This document shows positions 42,419 through 54,247 of a DNA stretch of 64,000 bases, piece after piece. The DNA lies in the NCBI GenBank assembly GCA_033297075.1, contig MU858215.1, positions 1 to 64,000 of the forward strand. The letters run 5' to 3'. A model generated the notes under the pieces. That model did no database searches. It saw nothing but the letters and a program-made list of their open reading frames with translations, and was not told the origin of the DNA. The translations under genes were made by a program, and so were the position numbers. The stretch's first letter is position 1, and every line of letters starts with the position of its first letter. This DNA comes from Rhypophila decipiens. Taxonomy: Eukaryota > Ascomycota > Sordariomycetes > Sordariales > Naviculisporaceae.

Positions 42419-44152
42419 TCACGACGAAGCCTCAGCACCCCCAAGCAGCTCCTCGGCAATACCACGTCCCGCAGCCCTGCCCGAAAAGATGCAGCCACCC
42501 AAAAAGGTACCCTCCAAAGAAGCCACGCCATGAACACCGCCGCCGCCAAAGCCAGCAACCTCACCCGCAGCATACAACCCCGGGAATGGCGTCCCGTCAG
42601 GCCGCATGGCATTGCTCTTGAGGTTGGTCTCGATGCCACCCAGCGTCTTGCGAGTCAGCAGGTTCAGTCGAACGGCGATAAGCGGACCGTATTTGGGATC
42701 CAGCAACCGATGAGGCACGGCAACCCGGCTCATCTTATCAGGGAAGTACGTCCTCGCATTGTGGATCAACATGGCCTGGGCATCCTTGGAGTAGGTATTC
42801 TCAAACTGACCGTCTCTTGTCTCGACAACCTCTTTGATGGCAGCGTAGTCCAGCGGTGGTCCTCCGTCGTCCGTCTTGGCCGCCAGTTCGTTCATGCCCT
42901 TGACCAGCTCCTCCAGATCCGAGGTCTGACTGACCACAAAGTCCTCACCATACTGGATAAAGTTCTGCACCGCGGTCGTGCCCTTCTTGCTAAACACGCG
43001 CTGCATCAGAACCTGCCAGGTACTCTTGCCCGTGATGTCTGGGTTCTGCTCCGACCCAGACAAAGCAAACTCCCTCGCAATGATGGTCTGGTTCGTAATG
43101 AACCAAGAATACGCATATCCCGTCTCCGAGATATGCTTCAACGTAGACAGCGTATCCGACCCCGGGAACAGAAATGGAGGGAGCCTCTTGCCGGTAGCAT
43201 CCAACCACAACGAGCTCGGCGCGGGCAAGACTCGGATCCCATGCCCTGGCCAGATGGAATTCCAATTCTTCAGTCCCTCGGTGTAAAACCAGTACCGATC
43301 GCGGTTAATCACACTCGCCCCGGTAGCAGCCGAGATATCCAGCATCCTGCCATCCACATGCGCCGGCACGCCAATAACAAAATGCTTGGGCATGTTGCCC
43401 AACTTCTCAGTAGGCCAGTACTTTTTGACCTTTTCCAAATTCCCGCCAATCCCGCCCGACGAGACCAAAACCGCACTTCCAAAAACCTCAAATTTTTCCA
43501 CTTCGACGCGACTACTCTTGACACCCCGGGGTGAATCGTCCTCCTGCAAGACCCGTCCTCGTACCCCGATCGCCCTTCCCGTGATCTCGTCAACCACAAG
43601 CTCATCCACACAATGCCGGAACCGAAACTCGACCAATCCCTCCTGTTCCCTTCGTTCAAGCGGCTCCTTGAAAATCCTCACAACCTCAGGTCCAGTCCCC
43701 CACGTCAGATGGAACCTAGGAACAGAATTCCCATGCCCATCAGCTCGTCCATCGCCCCTCTCCGCCCAACCAACGTTGTACAAAAACCCGAGTCCCAAAT
43801 TCTTGACATAATCTTCAAGTTCGTCCGTCGCAAAATCGACAAATGCCTGTGCCCATTTGCGCGGCCAGTGGTCTTTTGGTTCGTCTGTGAATTGAGCCGA
43901 GCCGAACCAATCGCGCAGAGCGAGTTCGCGCGAGTCTTTGATCCCTAGACGGCGTTGTTGGGCGCTGTTTACGCAGAATAGACCGCCCAAGGACCAAAAG
44001 GCTTGGCCGCCTAGGTTGGATCTGTTTTCTTGGTCTAGGACGAGGACGGGGATGTTGCGGAGGGTTAGTTCGTGGGCTGCTACTAGGCCGGCGAGACCGG
44101 CGCCGACGATGATTACTGGTTTTTGCGACGGGGTTGGAGTTGGGGATGACAT
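42419..44152 (-). CDS. FAD-binding dehydrogenase (KstD / fumarate-reductase type)
   Basis: Single exon, 577 aa, ATG 44152. VIIVGAGLAGLVAAHEL at residue 14 is the Rossmann GxGxxG motif, and VLVLDQE follows with the ribose-binding acidic residue. NLGGQAFWSLGGLF is the conserved Gly-rich loop. The C-terminus has TRKTLGGIETNLKS, PFPGLYAAGEVAGFGGGGVH and GTFLGGCIFSGRAAGR, the family-2 flavoprotein FAD-closing motif. This matches the FAD_binding_2 group that includes 3-ketosteroid dehydrogenases. No membrane segment or clear targeting signal. Likely oxidises or reduces a C-C bond next to a carbonyl in a lipid or secondary metabolite; exact substrate unknown. Confidence 0.87.
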   Translation of the reverse strand: MSSPTPTPSQKPVIIVGAGLAGLVAAHELTLRNIPVLVLDQENRSNLGGQAFWSLGGLFCVNSAQQRRLGIKDSRELALRDWFGSAQFTDEPKDHWPRKWAQAFVDFATDELEDYVKNLGLGFLYNVGWAERGDGRADGHGNSVPRFHLTWGTGPEVVRIFKEPLERREQEGLVEFRFRHCVDELVVDEITGRAIGVRGRVLQEDDSPRGVKSSRVEVEKFEVFGSAVLVSSGGIGGNLEKVKKYWPTEKLGNMPKHFVIGVPAHVDGRMLDISAATGASVINRDRYWFYTEGLKNWNSIWPGHGIRVLPAPSSLWLDATGKRLPPFLFPGSDTLSTLKHISETGYAYSWFITNQTIIAREFALSGSEQNPDITGKSTWQVLMQRVFSKKGTTAVQNFIQYGEDFVVSQTSDLEELVKGMNELAAKTDDGGPPLDYAAIKEVVETRDGQFENTYSKDAQAMLIHNARTYFPDKMSRVAVPHRLLDPKYGPLIAVRLNLLTRKTLGGIETNLKSNAMRPDGTPFPGLYAAGEVAGFGGGGVHGVASLEGTFLGGCIFSGRAAGRGIAEELLGGAEASS

Positions 44153-45101
44153 TGTCGATTCGGTCGGTGATGGGTTATGGTGTTTATGTTTGCTGGGAAC
44201 CGGTGCATCCGAGGAAATCTGATGAGGTGCGGCCTACGAGAAATTGAGGGGACAAAGACAGGTATCTGATATGAGGGAAGACAGCTGGAAGGGAGAGGAA
44301 TATCACCACAACAGGAAAGTCATGTTGATGTTGAGTAAGACAGAACTGCAACATTACCTGGCAGACCTCAGGTGATACCTCGGTCCAATGGTAGGCTGTT
44401 TGTTGTCCAGTAATCAGCCCAGCACACCACAGCGTCAGTGGCAGGTATGTACATGTACGGCACTCGGGTAACCCGTAACGCCGAGCTGTGCCACGGCCCC
44501 TCCCCCGCATTTCCCCTCTCCGCCCCCTCCGGAGCCCCGGGCATTGTGAGCCGGGACTCGTTACAACGCGGAAATCTCATCTTGTTTTACCTATTAAATT
44601 GATTCATGAACTATTATCAAGGCCTCAAATCGTCTGCTGTTGGGCAAGATATCGTTTTGTCTGCTGGGTTACTCACGCATTGCTGACTACCGCTCCCGCC
44701 CTGACCCAGGTCCTTAAATTCAGAAAGCGTGGAACTGTGTGCGGTACAGTACCAATACTGTATCTCTGGTCTCAATTTGTAGTGTAAAATACTCTGTAGA
44801 ACACTGGAATCTTCACATACCGCACGTTGCCGTTTTCCACCGATCCACCAACCCTAAGTTAAAGGTTCAGTGGGTTTGGTAGCAGTCAGATATGCCGGGT
44901 GAGGTTAATACACACATAACCGCAATTAATTGCTCCCGGGGATAAAGAGGCCTGTAAAGGGGCATGGAGCCGAACTTCAACCAGCGTCTGGAACTCAAGG
45001 GTCTCAAATATTACGCGTAGCTAAACGAGGTATAAAGACTTGCGGTTCTCGGGGCGATCGTCCTGGTCCGCATCATGATCTCCATGGCAGGATATTGACA
45101 C
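44153..45101. other. divergent promoter region
   Basis: About 950 bases between the KstD-like and GMC genes, which point away from each other. No gene seen; it should contain both promoters. Confidence 0.5.
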
Positions 45102-47261
45102 ATGACATTGAAAATGAAGTCGACTTGCAGCTGGTTGTCGATTCTTTTTCTCGTCCTTCTGCCCACTTCCTCGTCCAGTCCAGATGCTGAACCACGGCAC
45201 TCCCTCAAACGCACCCAATCCTCGCTCCTCTCATCCTACGACTTTATAATCTGCGGAGCCGGAACCACGGGCCTGACCATCGCAGACCGGCTGTCTTCGG
45301 CATTCCCGTCCAAAACCGTGCTCGTAATCGAGTATGGCGAACTGGAAGCGGCCCCGGGTGTGTTTGACCCTCCCACGAAAGAATACACTCCACTTGACTT
45401 TGGAGCCCCTCGGGCCAGCAGTTGGGACTTGGTCTCTCTTCCATCACCCGCTCTGAACAACGGAACAGCATTCCTCAAAGCAGGAAAGGCTGTAGGCGGA
45501 AGCAGTGCCATCAACGGACAGTTCTTTGACCGTGCTTCCAAGCACGACTTTGACGATGGCTGGTCACCGCTTCAGGTCTCCATGACAGACAGGAAAGTGC
45601 CCATTTGGGACTGGAAGGGCATGGAACCGTTTTACAAGAAGAGCGTTAACTACAATCCTCCCGGGAAAGACACAGTCGACAAATACGGCTATACCTGGGA
45701 CGAGACCGCCTGGAACGAGAATAGCACATCGTCAAAGGTCCAAGCCACAATGGCGAGCTTCCTCTGGGCGGACCATTCCCTCATCCGCAAGGCCTTTCAA
45801 AACATGGGCATCTGGCTTCGCAGAGAGTGCATGGACGGAAACAAGGAAGGCATCTGCTGGACGCCCAACGCGCAAGATGCCATGACGGGTCAGAGGTCCT
45901 TTGCCGGCTCGGCGCATTACACAGAAGTCGTTGCCAACAGGTCCAACTATCATTTGCTAACAGGCCACCAAGTCACCCGTGTCGTCTTTCCCCAAGGTCT
46001 CAAGGACGGAGGCTGGGGTGGTGAAGTCCCTCTGGTCGAGGTCAGGGGTGTAGGCAACCAAGGGACCTTCAACATCACGGCCGCAGGAGAAGTGATCATC
46101 TCGGCTGGAGCGCTCCATTCCCCCGCCATCCTTCAACGCAGCGGCATCGGACCCAAAGACTTTCTCCAGCAACTCAAAATCCCCGTGATAGTCGACCTCC
46201 CCGGCGTGGGGTCCAACCTGCAGGACCATTCCGGCCCGACTGTAGAATGGAACTATTCCCAACCGTTAAACATCCACCCCATGCCGCCCGACATGGCAAA
46301 CTCGACCTTTCTCTCCGAAGCCTTCGCCGCATGGAACCAGCGCCCCGCGCGAGGTCCCTACACCATCGCCATGTCCATGACGTCCATCTGGGTGCCGCTT
46401 GCCAACATCACAGCAAACTACACCTTTATCCTTGACAAGATAAACGACCTCGTTTCTCTCGGCGACAAACTCTCCACCAAGCCCGACCCCAAGACACTCG
46501 AGTCCCTAACCGCGGCATTGCACCTCCCCCCGTCATACGCCTCCTCATCCACCCTCCTAAAAGGCTACCTCGCCCAACTATCATCCATATCCTCCCTCCT
46601 AGCAAACCCAAAGTCCCCATCCCTAGAATCAGCCTTCACAACAGGGACCACCCTCACAGCCGTGCTCAACCACCCCCTATCGCGAGGAACCGTCCGCCTA
46701 AACCCTTCCTCTCCCTTGGACCTCCCAATCCTAGACTACCGCTCCGCTTCCAATCCCATCGACCTAGACATGCACCTGCTGCACACTCAATACCTCCGAC
46801 GCACCATTCCCGCCCTGCAATTCCTCTTTACCGACCCCGAGGCATTCCAGTCGCTAGGTTTCCCCAACAATACCCTGCCATTCAACCTGACCGTAACAGA
46901 GACTCAACCAGGGCAACAGATCCAAAGTGAAGACGCCATCCTAAACTGGATACGAAGCTCAACAGTCCAGTCATTCATGCACCCCTGCTGTACAAACGCC
47001 ATGATGCCCCTTGAAAAGGGTGGCGTGGTAGATACCCACCTGCGCGTGCACAACGCCGGTGGAAGACTGCGCGTCGCCGACGCGAGCATCTTCCCCTTGG
47101 AACCTAGTTCCCATCTCAGTTCGCTTTGTTATGCTGTTGGGGAGAAGGTACGGATCTCAACCATTCCCTTCATCTGCCTTGTGAGAACAATGGATGACTG
47201 CTAACTGCTTCTCGTGTCTGTCTAGGCCGCGGATTTGATCATCAAGGAGTGGTCCGAGTGA
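45102..47261 (+). CDS. secreted GMC oxidoreductase
   Basis: Exons 45102-47147 and 47226-47261; the 78-nt intron has GTACGG...TCTAG and adds the terminal AADLIIKEWSE that completes the family C-terminus. 693 aa from ATG 45102, or 689 aa from ATG 45114, which gives the cleaner signal peptide (KSTCSWLSILFLVLLPTSSS). IICGAGTTGLTIADRLS binds FAD. GKAVGGSSAINGQFF is GMC signature 1. SAGALHSPAILQRSGIGP is signature 2. Near the end MHPCCTNAMMP carries the catalytic His, and SSHLSSLCYAVGEK follows. Many N-x-S/T sites suggest glycosylation. This is the glucose oxidase/aryl-alcohol oxidase family: extracellular flavin enzymes that oxidise alcohols or sugars and make H2O2. Substrate not decidable. Confidence 0.88.
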
Positions 47262-48203
47262 GAAAGAAAAAAGAAGAACGGAAGTTCTGTTTGCGCCGGC
47301 AACCCCTCTGTCGACTGCCATTTGACCAAGGGACCAATTTTATTTGAATTCGATAATGACGAACCACAAATTCGGTGCCTAAATACTTGCTCGCGGGAGC
47401 CCCCTCCAGTTCAGATGTAAGCCCAACTCGAGGGAAAGCTGGGCCCAGAGAATTGATGGCCAGGCAGCAATAAAACATGAACGGCCTGCCCCTTGTCGCG
47501 AAAGCTTGCAAGCTCCAGCGGTATATATCGACAAAGAAAAACAAGACGGTAGATGAGCATAAAAAACAAGCAAAGCTCCCGCCATCTATCCTGTATCCAC
47601 TACGTATATGTTCACCGTTCCAAAAGAAAACAGGAATCCACAAGTCCATTGGCTGTTCCATCCAGTTGCCAGTACCTTTGCCTTTGCAAAATCCAACAAC
47701 GCCTTGCCGAAATCCCTAGATAGATACAAGAAGGGAGGTATGTGAACCGCCGTGTTGGCAAATGTTCGCTCCAAAATGCTGTATGCAAATTGGGTCAAGT
47801 ATGAGATCGTATATCAAAAGTGTAGCCATCCGCGCCGCGACGTGAAATCGTTTCTGCTGCGCTGGAGCGGCCGGTTCGGCAGTGGCTCCGAGGGCTTCGT
47901 GGCTCGATGTGGTGGCAAGTATCCCCAGACAACCCAACCTCACACGGCGGCGCCATGAGGTGCCTTGTCTGAGCCGTTGAACATGCATAAAACGGCCCTC
48001 CGGTCGGATGTGGAATCGCAATCCCTTGGATTCCAAAGACGGGCCGTCCCGGCCGACTGTAGAAGCTCCCGTGGCCGTGTGTTGGCCGCGTAAAAATAAC
48101 CTCGAGAATGTCGCGTGGGCTGCGCCGCATCTCAATGTCAAATGTGTAAACTTAAAACGAACGGCAAAGCCATTTATTAAGTTCAGTGGTAGATTTGCCA
48201 TAA
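47262..48203. other. convergent intergenic region
   Basis: About 940 bases between the GMC and glycosyltransferase 3' ends. Frames here lack family features; no repeats or RNA genes were recognised. Confidence 0.5.
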
Positions 48204-50040
48204 TCACCATAATCCATTGTCCTTGTCGTTCACTTTGGGCCAGTGGATCTCGGTGCATTCGCCTTGTTCGGCAACAAACTTGTTGATCTTCTTGACGTCC
48301 CAGCCGCTCATCATGCGATTGCCGTCGTCGTCCTTCTTAATCGGCTTCCCGAGCGTAAAGGCCTTGGCCGTCATGCAGATGCCCGGCATGTAGCGATAGG
48401 AAAAGCACTCCTCAGCCGCAAGACTCTCGCAGGCCGCCGCGCAGTCCTTGAATGACAAGTGCGCCTTCTTCTCGAGCTCGTTCATATCCTCGGCTTTCTT
48501 CGTCTTGTCTTTTTGCCAGTCCTCCCAGCTCTGTGTTTCGTCGGTCGCATCGAGGTAGTAGCGGTCGTTAGCTCGGTTGTCCCAGTCGATGCGCGATTCT
48601 TGCAGGCGGGGCTCGAGGTATCGGTGGTAGATGTCTTTGATAAGGAGGGGCTTCGACGAGTCGGGCAGGGAACCGTTGTGCGGCTTTGCGAGGTCGCGCT
48701 CCCATGCCCAAAAGTCGTTGATCTCTTCACTGTTGAGGTGGTGCATCGTCACGATGGGGTGGCACCAGTGAGAGAAGCCAAAAGGGAGGGTCGCATACTT
48801 TTCGCCATTGATGGTCGGCCACTATTTCGCAACCAAGGATTAGCAAGAGGGCGTCGCAGTTGTACATGAACGGCAGATTGTCCTCTGCGGCCACAGTTCT
48901 TGTGTGTTGTGGGAGCGACGTCACAAGATCACTAGCGTCCCCTATAGTGCGCCACAACACGTCTGTATCTGGCCGCCAAGCCGCTGGAAATTTAAATTCC
49001 CGCCCAAACAAGCTTTGGACAAGGACAAAATTCTCGGCAGCTTGGTACCTGATAAAGGGAGAAGCTCTCCCTCCATCCAGTCGATGAAACAGGGAGATTC
49101 TCAGCAAAGAAAATAAGAAAAGCAAACTCACCACTTGCTGAACCGGTGTCCCAGCTACCTCCTTCATCGCCCGAGCAAACACATAATCGCCGCAGCACTC
49201 CGACTTGACCTTGATGTCCCACTGGTTTCCGATACCTGGGTGTTTGCCTACGAAATCCGCCATGGCCCCTTGACTGACGACATAACCTGAGCCTCCGTGG
49301 CCAAAGTTGAAACCCCCCAAAAGAGCCACGCTGCCCAGGTAGAGCTTCTTCATGGGGTTCAACTGCTTGAGCCACATGACCAGGTTGGGCCACAGGACGT
49401 ACGAGTCGGCGTCGACAAAGACATACCAGTCGTAATCGGGGCGCATGTGGTACGTCTTCTCGGCCATGTGGATGTTTTTGTACTTGTCCAGGTTCCACCC
49501 CTCCTTGGCCGGGTTACCCAGCTTGTTGCAGTCCTCCTGGTTGACGATGCATGCCTTTTGCCGGCGATACAGGTCAAAGTCCGAGTTGCCTGCCTTGGCC
49601 GACTCCAACACGGTCGAAAGGCTGTCGTGGATCCTGTACCCTGCAATCTCCTGGTCCATGTCGCTAAAGATGAGAAAGTCGGGAACACATTTCAGGATGG
49701 TCAGAAGCTGTGTCGGGATCCGGGCATACGACTCGCTGGCGCCCGTCTTCATCACTAGCAGGATGTTGCCCGTGTCGGGAAAGTTCTCGCAGTGGCGGTC
49801 ATGGTCGGGTCTCGTAGGGTCTGTACTGTTGGCCTTTGGTTTGTTGTTCTTTGCGCCGTCGCGGTGAAAGTAAGCCTGGTCAAAGGCGGACCAGCCATCC
49901 ATGCGCTGGGAGGAGGCGATGAGAAGGAGAAATAAGCTGAGCGACGTGGCCGCTAGCAGGATCAGCGATCTCCGGGACAGCGACCGCATCCTGAAGCCGC
50001 GCAAATCTCTGGTGGGGGAAGAGGAAAGATCTCGAATCAT
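48204..50040 (-). CDS. GT31-like Golgi glycosyltransferase
   Basis: Minus-strand exons 50040-49132 and 48821-48204 are joined by a 310-nt intron (GTGAGT...AAATAG), giving 508 aa; the junction reads GTPVQQVWPTINGEK. A short cytoplasmic N-terminus is followed by a signal-anchor helix (RRSLILLAATSLSLFLLLIA). The catalytic part has YVFVDADSYVLWPNL, with the DxD-type metal site, GGFNFGHGGSGYVVS and CCGDYVFARAM, as in fringe/core-1 galactosyltransferase relatives (GT31). After the splice, FGFSHWCHPIVTMHHL continues the fold. The C-terminus adds a PAN/apple-like Cys module (CAAACESLAAEECFSYRY, GICMTAK). A type II Golgi enzyme adding hexose to glycoproteins or glycolipids is inferred. The intron is long for this genome and is open in one frame. 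Confidence 0.8.
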
Positions 50041-50899
50041 CTGGTCGGTCGGGTCTTTGGGCGGAGGTCGCGATGGGGAAAGAACCTCGAATGGGGAGAG
50101 GTTATCGCTTCATCAGGAGGACAGGAAGTGAATGGCGAAAGTTGGATTACGGGTCACTTCTCGATTCCTGGTGCTGAGTTGCGCGCACCGGTGAGATATG
50201 GGACCAGATCTGATGGGTTCAGGAGGATTGGCAGTCGACAGGGGGTTCGTGGTGACCGATCGGCTGTGCAATGGGGACGCTTAAGGAAAGTTGGACCGCA
50301 TATCAAAAGGAAGCCATGCTCATCAAGGGGAGACCTTGGTGCCTGGGGAAATCAGGGGTGTTGCATTTTTGGGGTCCAGTTATTTCCTCGGTGAAGCTTG
50401 ATGTGAGATGGAAGGAAGGAAGAGGCCAAGAGGGGTCCACGGTGGTTTGTTCATTTCATTCAGAGTGGGCACCGCACCCCCCACTGCGATACGAGATGGA
50501 AGCCACGATGGGCTCAAGCAATCCAAGCAATCAAGCGACCCAGGGTTCAGCACCACGGCCCAGGCTCCGTGATGGATGGCACCACTGCGGGACCACTAGC
50601 GACTAGCGGCCGACGAGACAGGCAACTTCACAGCAGGGAAACCCCCTCGAACGCTGTGCACCATTCGCGACGTTACACTGACAGGGCAAGCGCAGGTGGA
50701 GCACGTTCTTCATCAATTGGACCCATATCCCTGACCTGTGCGGCAGGTCCCAGCCTCAAGCCACCCCGAAGATTACCGGCGTATCGTAATCGGAACTGAC
50801 CCACCATCAACTGAAAAAAAGATAGTAGTATGCAAATAAAGAACTCATTCATAATAGCTTCGATTCATAACGAAAAGGAAAACCGACAATCTTCTTTCT
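50041..50899. other. intergenic region
   Basis: About 860 bases upstream of the glycosyltransferase. No gene was recognised. Confidence 0.45.
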
Positions 50900-51096
50900 T
50901 TATTTCGAGATGAAGTTGTCGAAGTAGATCACATCAGCTAAGATGGAACCCGTTGGTGTCAAAGGTCAGCGAAATCTGTAGCCAGAGGGCGGTGTTCGTA
51001 AGCGTATCATTACCGAAGTTCCCGGTCACCCAACGGCGCTGGATCGGGAACTTTTCTGTGGCGACCCCCCGCGAGAACGAAAGAACATTGGGCTTA
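50900..51096 (-). pseudogene. 3' remnant of an unknown gene next to TIR element D
   Basis: Minus-strand coding-like sequence begins right at the edge of the element (FKPNVLSFSRGVATEKF), continues IQRRWVTGNFGNDTLTNTAL and LQISLTFDTNGFH, then needs a one-base shift near 50940 to read ADVIYFDNFISK and TAA (50902-50900). It resembles the last strands of a beta-sandwich secreted protein, but the family is not identified. No convincing 5' part was found beyond the element. Confidence 0.4.
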
Positions 51097-51620
51097 AAGA
51101 GGAGTATCACTCGGGGCACACACCCCAATTACTCGGGGCACACACTTGCACCTGGCAATGAAAATACCGTATTTGCTATACAAAATGTACCCCTATCCTG
51201 GCCACAACCCATCACTTAGCTCGTTCAATTGCAGGCTCGTTCAATCGCAGACTCGTTCAATTGCAGGCTCGTTCAATTGCAGGCTCGTTCAATTGCAGGC
51301 TCGTTCAATCGTAGGCTCGTTTAATCGCAGACTCGTTCAACTGCAGGCTCTTTTAATTGTAGACTCAACGACTTACTCGTTCAATTGCAGACTCAACGAC
51401 TTGCTCGTTTAATTATAGACTCAACGACTTACTCGTTTAATTGCAGGCTCTTTTAATTACAGGCTTAACCTAAACTTTTATATCTGAAATGGGCGTTAAC
51501 CTTATAAGTCTGGGTTTTTAGCTGTAAAATGCTGAAATTTCAGGCCAGTTGCCATACACTTGGAAAAGTGGGGGGACGTGTGCCCCGAGAGATTGGGGAG
51601 TGTGCCCCGAGTGTCACTCT
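51097..51620. mobile_element. TIR element with internal 16-bp minisatellite (element D)
   Basis: The left arm (51097-51145) and right arm (about 51577-51620, inverted) share two direct copies each of CTCGGGGCACAC spaced about 20 bases, separated by CCCCAAT. The outer edges are flanked by TA on both sides (51095-51096 and 51621-51622), which fits a mariner-type target duplication. The interior is the 16-bp array and AT-rich DNA; no transposase frame. About 524 bases, so MITE-sized. Confidence 0.7.
51219..51470 (+). repeat. 16-bp minisatellite (array D)
   Basis: Tandem units of GCTCGTTCAATTGCAG with small variants. Toward the right they form 28-base composite units containing ACTCAACGACTT. The unit is unrelated to arrays A-C. 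Confidence 0.85.
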
Positions 51621-51622
51621 TA

Positions 51623-54247
51623 GAGAGAGGCGCAGGACATTTACAGCTTTCTGCTTACCGGGTTCGCTGATCCCCCTTTTTACACCGCATAAGATGCATT
51701 GACCGATGGAGTTTCTCAGACAAAACAGCATCCTGTCATCATTTTCAATACAACAAAGACTGAGAAGTGTCTCGGCGCAAGGGGATTGACTATCCAGAAC
51801 CTGTCCGCATCACGCTGCCACCGAGGCCCCGAGTTGGAACGATATCTGGCCTGCCAGCAGGCCGACGCTGAAGGTCATGATTATCCGTATGCAGGTTTGC
51901 TGCCGCCAGTCACCCCATCACATGCATTAGCAGGCTCCCTGTACTGTCCACGTAATGTACATGGAGAGTACAGTGGTGATAGGGAACGCTGATACGCTGC
52001 ACCATTTTCCTTGAAGAAGCAGGCGCCCCTTTAGCCTTCAAGGAGTTTCCTCCTTCGGGCGAGAATGCGCCGATGATCTGATACAGTATTTATCCAACGA
52101 CGGAGCATATCTGACTAGGTACGAGGGCGTGCCACGATACATATCTTCCATACGTGCGATGGCGGCGAAACCCGTCTCAGGTGTCGCGTCTCACCTGTTT
52201 TCGTTCCTCGAAGAGAGAGAAAGAATATTTTCCCTTGTCATCATTCGGCTGCTTTGTCGGTCTTCACCCTGCACAACCATGTTGTGCTCGTACAACTGTG
52301 ACATGGCCTGTGTTGATATGGAGTTCCAAGCCCGCCAAAAAGAGCCCTGCAGGATCAAACACAAGAGGCCACGATGCCCAAACTGGTGGAATGGAAGAGT
52401 TGCTCCCGACGTCAAATCGGCACATTTTTGTTCTAGTGTATAGTACCGACACGTGCGAGGAGAACGCCTAGCATCGCCCAGCTTCGCTATTTTTAGAAGT
52501 CCGCCCTACCCGTACGATACGGATACGGAGTACGGAGTACCAGCTGAGGTATTCGCCGCTATACATCTAGCTTCGGCCCGCTTCTATGAAGATAACGTGG
52601 AGAAGAAAGCGTTCTGGGGCACTTGGAACTAGGGACAAGGGCCGCGAGCGCCGTCATGTTCTCCGGCCGAGACTTTTGAGACTGTGATTCTAGAAATGTC
52701 GTGGTTGGTGGTCCAGTTTCCTATTGATGAGGCTTTTGTCTCAGCAAGAATCATGTTTCAATACTTTAGATTTCGAAACGTCTATAATCGTATTTCAACA
52801 TTGAAGAAGAAGGTCAGTCCTCTTTATCCTCGAAATGGCGAACTGCCCAATCCCTTGACAAGATAACTCTTGGGCCACCCGACCACGCAATCAATCTCGT
52901 ATCGCGCTGCGACCGATACAGTCAAGGTGCCCCGCACTTCTTGATGGCTGAACCCTGAAGACGATCGGCCCCTTTCTTGTCCAGCGGGCCGGGTCGCTAA
53001 AATGGATCTTACATGTTGATGATAACTCTTGATAACTGTTGATATAACAACATATCTCCCAGCTATTTTCTTTGTCTTCCATGCTGCTTTGAACCAAGTC
53101 CTTCTGACGGTAAACACGAAATTACGTATCGCGACAGACCCTCGTCGTCCTCACCAGGGCCAACGGCTCAACGGTCCTGCGCAACACCTTCCCAGTCCTC
53201 GATCCTTTTGTGGGGATAAAATGAGCATTAACCCGAACCCTGTTCGCTGACTCTTGGGACAGATCCTACGCTAAACTCACTCAAGCTTTCTAGGGCCGGG
53301 TCGCTGAGACTTGCCTAATTCGGGTCCAGAACGACATGCCCAGCTGTACGGATACGGTATCAATACATCACCTGTATCCGTATTCTCCTTTACTGTATTC
53401 CACAATGATATAAAACAAAAGGGAATAGCGAAACGCAGGACGTCAACCACGATTGCCAAAAGTCTAAGCATATTCTAAGCTTAACGAATTGGTAAAGTCA
53501 AGTTTAATTAAGCACTTTATCCCCAGGTTATTGGCAAAACCTGGAAAACAACCCAGCACTGTGACATCCTCCCGGGTTACGACCTCTGGAAGCACCATCC
53601 GCACTCTAGAGACACCAGCTTCAGAAGGTCTAGAACACATGCGCCTGTGCGATCCTCCGGCAGTTATTTACTACCTGCGTAAGTGAAACAGTGCTTGATT
53701 AATTGCCAATTTGCATCCTTCCCCCGGCTTCATACATCGCTGATAAGTCCGTTGGTACCGACGCATTTGCTACGTTACCGGGAGGCGTGGACTTCCCGCG
53801 GCCCTCCTGGATCTCTCCTGGACCGGCGTATTGATGTAGGTCATCCAAGGACAGATTTACGGAACGGGAATCAAGTCTTTCAGCATCGAATGCACCGCCC
53901 TGAAGTTGACGATGGGCTCCTTATTGGCTCATTCCATAACACGAAAGAAAGAAAAACAGTACAACGCATCAATGATAACGATATCTGTAGAATCAATGTA
54001 CAGTATGTCCGAAGCTCAAGTGTCCGGCTCCCTTTTTTTTCCGAAAGTAGCCGACCGTATTCGGTATATCATGATACTTATGCCAGGTTCGCCGGTAAAA
54101 TGAGGATGCTGACCCGACTTTGGACCGTTCCCGGGTCACAGTCGCAACCAAAGTCGAAATACATACCAGCGGCCATCACATCTAGCATCCTAAGCGTTGG
54201 TGATGATGCTTTTCTACGATTTCATATCGACGATACATCATTAATAC
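51623..54247. other. long gene-poor, degenerate region
   Basis: About 2.6 kb with no supported gene. Frames up to 190 codons (53683-54255) have no domain and mixed codon use. Short ACGGATACGGAGTACGGAGT-type repeats occur at 52511-52540, and an inverted GTACGGATAC/GTATCCGTAT pair at 53335-53385. Confidence 0.45.

Noticed and set aside
42272..43534. 420-codon plus-strand frame
   Set aside because: Antisense to the KstD-like flavoprotein; Arg/Pro-rich shadow typical of GC-rich coding DNA.
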